NCBI GenBank assembly: GCA_023428645.1
Contig: JAEYXD010000169.1
Location: forward strand, 1 to 24,144
Reading direction: 5' to 3'
Source of the DNA: Pseudomonadota bacterium
GTDB taxonomy: Bacteria; Pseudomonadota; Gammaproteobacteria; Steroidobacterales; Steroidobacteraceae
DNA length: 24,144 nucleotides
The notes below the pieces were generated by a model. The model was given only the letters and a program-made list of their open reading frames with translations, did not search any database and was not told the origin of the DNA. The stretch's first letter is position 1. Each line of letters starts with the position of its first letter. Of the stretch, positions 7,878 to 14,324 are shown piece by piece. The position numbers were made by a program, and so were the translations under genes.

Positions 7878-8618
7878 ATGTTTCTGATCGTTCCGCTCGC
7901 CATCCTTTTGTTCCTGGTGATCTCCGCGATCCGCGTTCTGAACGAGTACGAGCGCGGCGTCATATTCACGCTCGGGCGGTACACCGGCACGAAGGGGCCG
8001 GGCGTCGTGTTCGTCGTGCCGATCGTGCAACGGATGGTGAAGATCGATTTGCGCGTGATCGTGCTCGACGTGCCCACGCAGGACGTGATCTCGCGCGACA
8101 ACGTCTCCGTGAAGGTCAACGCGGTCGTGTATTTCCGCATCGTCGATCCGGCGAAAGCCGTGATCCAGGTGGCGCAGCCGTTCGAGGCGACGAGCCAGCT
8201 TGCGCAGACGACGCTGCGATCGGTGCTCGGCCAGCATGAGCTCGATGAAATGCTGTCGCAGCGGGACAAGCTCAACCTGGATATTCAGCGCATCCTCGAC
8301 CAGGCGACCGATGCCTGGGGCATCAAGGTCGCGAACGTCGAAATCAAGCATGTCGATCTGGATGAGACGATGATTCGCGCGATGGCGAAACAGGCGGAAG
8401 CCGAGCGTACGCGCCGTGCGAAAGTGATTCACGCGGAAGGCGAGAAGCAGGCGGCGGCGATGCTCGTGGAGGCGGCGCTCGCCTTGAGCGCGGACCCGCG
8501 CGCGATGCAGCTGCGATATCTGCAGACGCTGTCGGACATCGCGAACGATCGCGCCTCGACGATCGTGTTTCCATTGCCGCTCGATCTGGTGAAGCCGCTG
8601 CTGGAGAAGTCGTCGTAA
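7878..8618 (+). CDS. Slipin (stomatin/prohibitin-family membrane protein)
   Basis: A 246-residue SPFH-domain protein. An N-terminal hydrophobic anchor (FLIVPLAILLFLVISAI) is followed by the slipin signature (NEYERGVIFTLGRYTGTKGPG), the band-7 core (VDVPTQDVISRDNVSVKV-like segment, about residues 70-90) and an alanine/glutamate-rich coiled coil (KQAEAERTRRAKVIHAEGEK, about 175-195). Such proteins oligomerise on the inner membrane and form platforms for quality control; here the upstream NfeD-type protease is the expected partner. GAGGG lies 7-11 nt before the ATG. Length is close to normal for bacterial slipins. No plain terminator is seen in the 58 nt before the convergent lipase gene. Confidence 0.93.
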   Translation: MFLIVPLAILLFLVISAIRVLNEYERGVIFTLGRYTGTKGPGVVFVVPIVQRMVKIDLRVIVLDVPTQDVISRDNVSVKVNAVVYFRIVDPAKAVIQVAQPFEATSQLAQTTLRSVLGQHELDEMLSQRDKLNLDIQRILDQATDAWGIKVANVEIKHVDLDETMIRAMAKQAEAERTRRAKVIHAEGEKQAAAMLVEAALALSADPRAMQLRYLQTLSDIANDRASTIVFPLPLDLVKPLLEKSS

Positions 8619-8676
8619 GCGTCCGAAGCCGGGCGCTCCGACACGTGCGCGGCCCGCGCCCTCGAGGGGCGTCGGG

Positions 8677-10257
8677 TCAATGCGCTGCGAAGAACGAGCT
8701 CACTTCAGCGAGACAGAACGGCGGCACGAGCCCGGCGTGATACGCGGCGGAAACCGCCTCGGCGCCACCATCGTTTGCACCGCCCGCCACGGCCGCGGCT
8801 GCAACGGCGGCCTTCGCCGCGGCGAAGGCGAGTTGCGTGCCGGCGAACTCATCGCCGATCGACGGCCTGCCATCCACGTCCAATACCTTGATCGGTGCCG
8901 TCGCACCGCTCGCCGACCAGTAGGAGGCGATCAGCTCGGTGTTCATGTACAGCACGGTCGGATCGTCATGTCCGCCACAGAGGAGCACCGGCGACGTCGG
9001 CAGCCAATCGCGCAGATCGTTGCGCTTGAACGCTACCCGCAGCGGGTTCGTTGGATTCGCGGCGGGACGGTTATCCGTCAGCGTCGGAAAGCCGCCATCC
9101 GGGTTCGCGAGCGCATCCTGCAGATATCCCAGCCGGTACGCATTGGTGATCAGCGGGTCGGGCCCGAAACCGCGCGCGAACACGAACGCAAGATCGGCCG
9201 GCGTCGTCGCCGGCGTGAATGCCGCGAACTCGGGTGCCGGCGGCGTGCTGTTGAACGTTTGGTCGGCCGGCAGCTTGCCTTCTGACACCAGCTGCGACCG
9301 TGTGCCGGTCGTCGGCAGGAGCGTTTCGATCGTGGTCGCGTAACGCGGCTCGAACACGTCCGTCGTCGCGCCGTAGATGTTGCCGTAGGCGCGTTGGTAG
9401 CCCGGAATCAGGTACGCGAGAAACAAGGGTGTGCTGTTCACGACCTGGCCTTCGAACACCGCGTCCGCGAAGGCAGCGAGCGCGTACGGCCCTGACATTG
9501 GCGCCGCCGCCGTGACCGCAACGCCGGTCTGCTGCAGCAGCCGATGCGTCGCCATCGCGACGTAGCCACCTTGCGAATAGCCGGTGATGAACAGCTTGCC
9601 CCCATCCGTGACGTTCGGCGCGGTGGCTGTCGGCAAGGCGCTGCGCGCGGCGGCGAGCGCATCGGCAGTGTCCTTCGACGACTGATCGGCGTTCAAGAAC
9701 GGATGATAGGGCAGCGTCGACGTATCGAAGCCGGCGTAGTTCGGCGCCACGACGATGTAACCCTGCGCCGCGAAGGCGACGGACATGAGCAAGCCTTCGA
9801 CGTTGTCCGTGTCGTTGAGGTTCGCGATGTTGAAATCCTTCTCCACCTGCGTGCCGTGCGTATACACGACGATCGGGCGGCCCCCCTGGCACGCGGGATC
9901 GGCGCCTGTCGGAATGAACAGTCCGCCCGACGCCGTCGTCGGCTGGTCCGTCGGGTCGACGGTGTTGTATTGCAATTGGTGCACGTCGATGCCGCACTTC
10001 GGCGCGGTAATCAGCTCGAGCAGATCGGCGCCTCCCGTCTGCGCCGTCACGAGCGCGACGAGTTGGTCTGCCGTGAGCGACTGCAGCCGCGTCGGCGGAT
10101 TGACGATCAACGAACCGCGTGTGGTGGGTGGCGGCGCGGCTGCATCGCCCGAGGGCGGTGCTCTGTCACCATCATCGTTATCGCTGCCGCCGCAACCGGC
10201 AAGCAGGCCCACCAGGGCGACGAGGGCCAGTACTTCGGGCGCACGCAATCCTTTCAT
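8677..10257 (-). CDS. Secretory-lipase-like alpha/beta hydrolase, lipoprotein
   Basis: A 526-residue exported hydrolase. The leader MKGLRAPEVLALVALVGLL ends in the lipobox LAGC (Cys22), followed by an acidic and Pro/Ala-rich linker. The hydrolase has an HGT oxyanion segment, the nucleophile elbow GYSQGG (Ser near 228), a probable catalytic Asp in LLCGGHDDP (about 431-432) and His near 507 in YHAGLVPPFC just before the C-terminus. This order and the late H-x5-PF pattern suit the secretory lipase (LIP) group, whose members act on esters, but the substrate is unknown. An alanine-rich stretch lies at about 480-500. It follows the CocE-like gene on the same strand by 67 nt; a 6-bp hairpin lies in that leader. 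ATG 10257 is chosen because the lipoprotein leader starts there. Confidence 0.85.
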   Translation of the reverse strand: MKGLRAPEVLALVALVGLLAGCGGSDNDDGDRAPPSGDAAAPPPTTRGSLIVNPPTRLQSLTADQLVALVTAQTGGADLLELITAPKCGIDVHQLQYNTVDPTDQPTTASGGLFIPTGADPACQGGRPIVVYTHGTQVEKDFNIANLNDTDNVEGLLMSVAFAAQGYIVVAPNYAGFDTSTLPYHPFLNADQSSKDTADALAAARSALPTATAPNVTDGGKLFITGYSQGGYVAMATHRLLQQTGVAVTAAAPMSGPYALAAFADAVFEGQVVNSTPLFLAYLIPGYQRAYGNIYGATTDVFEPRYATTIETLLPTTGTRSQLVSEGKLPADQTFNSTPPAPEFAAFTPATTPADLAFVFARGFGPDPLITNAYRLGYLQDALANPDGGFPTLTDNRPAANPTNPLRVAFKRNDLRDWLPTSPVLLCGGHDDPTVLYMNTELIASYWSASGATAPIKVLDVDGRPSIGDEFAGTQLAFAAAKAAVAAAAVAGGANDGGAEAVSAAYHAGLVPPFCLAEVSSFFAAH

Positions 10258-10276
10258 GTCATACCTGCACGGGTTC

Positions 10277-10291
10277 GGGACCATCGGTCCC
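10277..10291 (-). promoter_or_regulatory. Small inverted repeat in the lipase gene leader
   Basis: GGGACC-ATC-GGTCCC forms a 6-bp perfect stem with a 3-nt spacer, 20 nt upstream of the lipase start codon. It could be an operator or an mRNA hairpin. There is no T-run after it, so I do not call it a terminator of the upstream gene. Confidence 0.3.
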
Positions 10292-10324
10292 TAACGCACG
10301 AGCAGGCGGTTTCGGTTCGCGCGC

Positions 10325-12016
10325 TCAGGGTGTCGCGATCGGCAGCACCACCGCGGACGGCCGGCTCGCGTCGAAATACACCGTGTTCTGCGCGACTCGC
10401 GGCCGCGCCGGTTCGCCCGGCGGCGTGCCGCTGTTGTCGTTCACCGCGAAGCGCGGGCTGTTGCTCGAGGTGACGTGCAGCGCGATGCGATGGCCCTTCT
10501 CGAAGAGCAGCGACGTCGCCCACAGATCGATCGTCACTTTCTCGGGCTCGTGGGGCTTCATCATCTTCACGTCGCTCGCCTGCATGCGGCCGTTGCGATA
10601 GCGCAGCCGAATCGGCGCATCGAGCACGAGCGCTTCATAGCCATCGGGATATACGTCGACGAGCTTCGCGACGAAGTCGGTGTCGGGTCCGTCGGTCGCG
10701 ACGAACAGCTCCGCGGTGACGGTGCCCGTGACCTCGATGTCCTCGGTCAGCGGCGGCGTCATGAAGCGCAGATAGTCCTCGCGCCGGCCGACCGCGCGCT
10801 GATCCATCGGGCCGCGCTCGAACGTGAGATTCGCGCCGCCGAGCGTCCCCACGGGATTGGCCGGATCGAAACGGTACGTGTGCTTCGCGTCCTTCACGGT
10901 GGGCGCGCTGGTCGCGAGGCCGAAGTCCGGCTGCAGGTAGTAGCGCGTCAGCTTGTGTTGCGGCGGCCAGTTGGCTGCTGTCTTGTATTGATTCTTCGGA
11001 CTCAGCGCGCCCTTGCGCGCGCTCGCCATGCGGTAATAGCGCACCGCGGGCTCCTTCATGATCCCGTTGTCGATGCCCTTCAGCCAGTAGTCGAACCACC
11101 GGATCTCCTGGTCTTCGCCAGGGCCGCCGGGCATGCGCAGGCTGCCGCCATTCGGATAGGCGAGATCACCGCTCAAATCGCCATGGCCGAACGGGCCCAT
11201 CGACAATTTCTGATTGCCCCGCGCGCCTTGCGCGCCACGGTTCTGCAGGTACTCGAAGTTCTTGATGTTGCCGATGTTGAAGATGTCGTACCAACCGCCG
11301 ACGTTGTACATCGGGATCGTCACGCGATCGAGATGCGTGTGGTACTCGGACTCGTGCCAATGCTGATCCCACACCACACGCTTGAGCAGCGGCGGAACCT
11401 GATCGCCGGCCCCTTGCCGCTCCATCCACCCCACCGTGTCCGCCTGTTTCACGACGCCGCCCATGAACGTGACTTCGTCGAAGCGGCTATGCGGCGCGAC
11501 GATGACATACGCGGCCACGAGCGACGGCGGGGCCGCCGACGCGGCGAGATTCGCGGTGATGCCGAGCGCCGAAGTGCCGGTCATGCCGACCTTGCCGTTG
11601 CTCCACGGGCGTTTCGCGGCCCATTCGACGGTGTCGTAACCGTCGTTGCGATCGTCGACGAACGGGCGGTATTCGCCCTGCGAATGGCCCTTGCCGCGAA
11701 CATCCTGTACGACATAGGCGAAACCCGCGCTCGTGAATTTGCGCGCGGTGGTCGCCGTCGTCACCGGGCCGTCCTTCAAGTAGGGCGTGCGACTCAGCAC
11801 GACTGGCCAGGGGCCAGCGCCTTCTGGGAGGTAGACGTTCGCGGCGAGCTTCACGCCGTCGCGCATCGTCGCGAACTCTTCCGTGAAGGCAGGCTTGGCG
11901 GTTGCCGCGACGGGCGTGGCCTGCTGCGCGTGGGTGGCGGGCGCAACGAGCGACAGTGCGGCGAAGATCGAGAACAGCAGCCCTGGGCCACGGCGCGCTC
12001 GATGTAAATGCGACAT
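10325..12016 (-). CDS. CocE/NonD-family exported hydrolase
   Basis: A 563-residue exported serine hydrolase of the X-Pro dipeptidyl-peptidase / cocaine-esterase / glutaryl-7-ACA acylase family. Signal peptide: basic start, hydrophobic LLFSIFAALSLVAP, cleavage after THA. The catalytic domain shows RDGVKLAANVYLP, DVRGKGHSQGEY, the nucleophile in GMTGTSALG (Ser149), Asp244 in NVGGWYDIF and His278 in GPFGHGDL. The C-terminal jelly-roll domain is marked by DTDFVAKLVDVYPDG and HVTSSNSPRF. The nucleophile motif lacks the Tyr of the common GxSYxG form. ATG 12016 has a GGGGGA site a few bases upstream; much longer frames upstream overlap the kinase gene and have no leader. It probably cleaves an acyl, ester or amide bond in the periplasm; the substrate is unknown. 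Confidence 0.9.
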   Translation of the reverse strand: MSHLHRARRGPGLLFSIFAALSLVAPATHAQQATPVAATAKPAFTEEFATMRDGVKLAANVYLPEGAGPWPVVLSRTPYLKDGPVTTATTARKFTSAGFAYVVQDVRGKGHSQGEYRPFVDDRNDGYDTVEWAAKRPWSNGKVGMTGTSALGITANLAASAAPPSLVAAYVIVAPHSRFDEVTFMGGVVKQADTVGWMERQGAGDQVPPLLKRVVWDQHWHESEYHTHLDRVTIPMYNVGGWYDIFNIGNIKNFEYLQNRGAQGARGNQKLSMGPFGHGDLSGDLAYPNGGSLRMPGGPGEDQEIRWFDYWLKGIDNGIMKEPAVRYYRMASARKGALSPKNQYKTAANWPPQHKLTRYYLQPDFGLATSAPTVKDAKHTYRFDPANPVGTLGGANLTFERGPMDQRAVGRREDYLRFMTPPLTEDIEVTGTVTAELFVATDGPDTDFVAKLVDVYPDGYEALVLDAPIRLRYRNGRMQASDVKMMKPHEPEKVTIDLWATSLLFEKGHRIALHVTSSNSPRFAVNDNSGTPPGEPARPRVAQNTVYFDASRPSAVVLPIATP

Positions 12017-12183
12017 CGGTCCCCCAGCGAGATTCGTTTGAGTCATTCGTGAGGCGATGCTACTTGCGGCGTGCGCGAATCGGGAAGTCATCGCGCGCAC
12101 AAGTTGCGCCAGGATCGAGGGAGTCGAGGCTCGTCGTTCCGCATGGCGAGAAGTAGTCGATGCACCGTGCGGCCGCCGAGCTT

Positions 12184-13992
12184 TCAGAACGCGCTCGCGC
12201 TCGCGAGATGCTCGGGGGACGCGCTCGCGGCGCCATCGCGTGCCGGGCGTGTGGCCAGCGTGAAATAGAACGTCGCGCCGCGATCGGGGGCCGCTTGCGC
12301 CCAGATGCGTCCGCCGTGGCGCTCGAGCACACGCGCGACTGTCGCAAGCCCGATCCCTGTGCCCGGATACTCCTGTGCCGTGTGCAAGCGCCGGAACGGT
12401 TCGAACAAATGTTCCGCGTACTCCATGTCGAAGCCGGTGCCGTTGTCCTTCACGTGGAAGACGACGCGCTCGCCCTGCTGTTCGCAGCCGATTTCGACGC
12501 GCGCATGCGAGCGCCGGCTCGTGTACTTCCACGCGTTTTCGATCAGATTGCTGAGCGCGATCGACAGTAGCCTGCGATCGCCCGAGACGCGCGGCAGCGG
12601 CGCGCACTCGATCTCGATCTTGCGGTCGGGCTCGCGATCACGCAGCGTTCGCACGATCTCCCTGACGAGCGCCTCGATATCGACGGTCTCGTTACGCAGC
12701 GGCTGATGCGAGACTTTCGCGAGCTGCAGCAGGCCTTCGATCAGCTCGTTCATGTGGCTCGCCGCCGATGTGATGCGCTCCAGATGCCGCCGCGCCTCGC
12801 TGCCGAACTGCTGTCCATGGTCCTGCAGCAGCACGCTGGAATAGGCGCCGATCGCGCGTACGGGCGCGCGCAGATCGTGCGAGACGGAATACGCGAACGA
12901 TTCGAGCTGGCGATTCAATTCGGCGTATTCGGCGGTACGGGCAGCGACGCGATCCTCGAGGCTGCGCAACAGCGTCTCTTGCGCGGTGACATCGCGCAGC
13001 ATGCCGAGCATCCTCCCGTCGGGCAGCAGGCGGCTCGAAAGCTCACCGGTGAACGTGCTGCCATCCTTGCGGCGAAAATTCCAGCGCCCCCGAATGACCG
13101 CGCCAGACAGCAACGTATCTCGCTGCGCCAATACCTTGTCCAGGTCCTCGCGAACGACGATGTCGTGCACGTGCATGCGGGTCAGCTCATCGCGCGTCCA
13201 GCCGAGCAGCTCGCAGCCGATCGCATTCACGTCGATGTAGCGGCCGCGCGCGTCCGCGATGAAGATGCCTTCCGAGGCCTGGGCGACGACCGTGCGAAAG
13301 CTCTCGTCGCTGCTGAGCCAGTACATCATGACGAGCACCAGCACGAGAAAGCCGAAGCTGGACAAATGGATGGAGCGCATGCCGAGCGCCGCGATGACGA
13401 TGTTGATCGCGATCGCGACGAGCACGACGCTCATGCCGATCGCGAGGCTCATCGCCTGGTGTCGTTGGCCGCGCCGATACTGGCGTGCGCAGGCATAGAA
13501 GATGTAAGTGAACGTCGCGAGGTTGAGCACCAGCGAGAACAGCAGGGCGGGACGAAAACCGCCGAACACATGCGTGACGGCGACCTCGCCCCACGGCAGG
13601 CGCAACTCAGTCAACGTCGGCAACTGATCGAAAAAGAACCCGTACGGCAGCAGCAGGGTCGCGACGAAACACACGCCGTAAATCGCGCTCAGCAGCGTCG
13701 GCGCGAGGCGATCGTCGCTGCGCGTATAGAACCTCGCGAACCAGGGCAGGGCGCCGGCGCTCACCGCCCCGGCGGCCGTTCCCCAGCGCGCGGCTTCGAC
13801 GTATTGCAGAGGGTCCGCGGCATGATGAAGCCAGATTTGCGCGAGGGCTTGCGCTCCCGTTGCGAACGCAAACAGCGAGAACGTGAGGTGCGTCGGGCTC
13901 AACGAGCGGCGGAGGCCGGCGAAAAAATGGGTGACCGCTGCCAGCCAGCAAGCTCCGACCAAGATCGAAAGCAATGTCCCTGTCGATGTCAT
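12184..13992 (-). CDS. Membrane-bound PAS sensor histidine kinase (orphan)
   Basis: A 602-residue sensor kinase. The N-terminal half (about 1-230) has seven hydrophobic helices, resembling 7TM-type sensor regions. A PAS domain follows (about 230-340: EGIFIADARGRYIDVNAIGC, then FRRKDGSTFTGELSSR), then a coiled linker, HisKA with SVSHDLRAPVRAIGAYS (His near 372), and an HATPase with the N box NLIENAWKYTSR, VKDNGTGFD and GTGIGLA. The DLRAP-type H box is that of phytochrome-like kinases. There is no receiver domain and no regulator gene beside it, so its partner is elsewhere. I chose ATG 13992 because the first helix begins there. It precedes the CocE-like gene on the same strand by 167 nt, too far to assume one operon. 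The signal is unknown. Confidence 0.9.
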   Translation of the reverse strand: MTSTGTLLSILVGACWLAAVTHFFAGLRRSLSPTHLTFSLFAFATGAQALAQIWLHHAADPLQYVEAARWGTAAGAVSAGALPWFARFYTRSDDRLAPTLLSAIYGVCFVATLLLPYGFFFDQLPTLTELRLPWGEVAVTHVFGGFRPALLFSLVLNLATFTYIFYACARQYRRGQRHQAMSLAIGMSVVLVAIAINIVIAALGMRSIHLSSFGFLVLVLVMMYWLSSDESFRTVVAQASEGIFIADARGRYIDVNAIGCELLGWTRDELTRMHVHDIVVREDLDKVLAQRDTLLSGAVIRGRWNFRRKDGSTFTGELSSRLLPDGRMLGMLRDVTAQETLLRSLEDRVAARTAEYAELNRQLESFAYSVSHDLRAPVRAIGAYSSVLLQDHGQQFGSEARRHLERITSAASHMNELIEGLLQLAKVSHQPLRNETVDIEALVREIVRTLRDREPDRKIEIECAPLPRVSGDRRLLSIALSNLIENAWKYTSRRSHARVEIGCEQQGERVVFHVKDNGTGFDMEYAEHLFEPFRRLHTAQEYPGTGIGLATVARVLERHGGRIWAQAAPDRGATFYFTLATRPARDGAASASPEHLASASAF

Positions 13993-14096
13993 ATGCGGCG
14001 TCCTCGCCGCAATAGTGCCTCGGCAGCCACGCAAAAGCGAAGCCGCGCCGAATTTTTGACGCTATTTGGTCGAATCCGTGCCGGCTCGTCGCGCGA

Positions 14097-14213
14097 AGGG
14101 ATGCTCACGCAACCGCGCGCATCGCGATGTGTGATCTTGCCAGCGCGGTCATTCGCGACCGTGAAGTTGCCAGCCACGTTCGCGGCGCGAATGCCCCCGG
14201 AGCTGTCGTTGTC
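14097..14213 (-). pseudogene. Probable tail of a decayed beta-repeat (DUF4097-like) gene
   Basis: On the minus strand this stretch translates to about 39 residues with the repeat-like phrases DNDSSGGIRAANVAGNF, TVANDRAGKITHRDARG and CVSIP. The alternation of 'SGGI..NVAGNFTV' and 'AGKI..RDARG.VSIP' is like the last strands of secreted proteins with a DUF4097-type beta-helix, which usually end near VxVP. No start codon, signal peptide or earlier repeats are visible upstream in any frame, and the frame runs on past the normal end into unrelated sequence. I read it as a gene fragment left after deletion; chance resemblance cannot be excluded. Confidence 0.4.
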
Positions 14214-14233
14214 GTAAGGGGCGGCAACGACAG
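14203..14233. repeat. Perfect 9-bp inverted repeat upstream of kinase gene
   Basis: CTGTCGTTG and CAACGACAG are separated by 13 nt in the spacer between the CoA-transferase gene and the orphan kinase gene (both minus strand). There is no T-run on either side. It may be a protein-binding site or a hairpin; it also borders the gene remnant. Confidence 0.5.
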
Positions 14234-14324
14234 CGACGACGCGCGGTGAAACTTCCTGGCCAGCGAACCTTCGAGTCGACGTGGGCTTCGACGCAAAGCC
14301 GGACGAAAGGGTTGCCGCGCAGTG

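Larger units (their letters stand above)
13993..14324. other. 332-nt noncoding spacer
   Basis: No intact gene fits here. It holds the probable gene remnant (14097-14213) and the 9-bp inverted repeat (14203-14233). The part nearest the kinase gene must include that gene's promoter, but no convincing -35/-10 pair stands out by eye; the AT-richer ATTTTTGACGCTATTTGG around 14051-14068 is the likeliest area. I see no terminator with a T-run for the CoA-transferase gene. Confidence 0.6.

Noticed and set aside
6366..8432. 688-codon frame antisense to the NfeD and slipin genes
   Set aside because: It spans two real genes on the other strand, is dominated by R, H and D, and has no recognisable domain.
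8631..8661. GGGCGC/GCGCCC stem between slipin and lipase genes as a terminator
   Set aside because: Only 6 bp with a 19-nt loop and no T-run on either strand; expected by chance in this composition.
10475..12007. 510-codon plus-strand frame over the CocE-like gene
   Set aside because: Shadow of the opposite strand; the CocE-like frame has signal peptide, triad and family motifs.
12706..14217. 503-codon plus-strand frame over the orphan kinase gene
   Set aside because: Low-complexity Arg/Gln/Ala sequence with no domain; the kinase on the other strand is clear.
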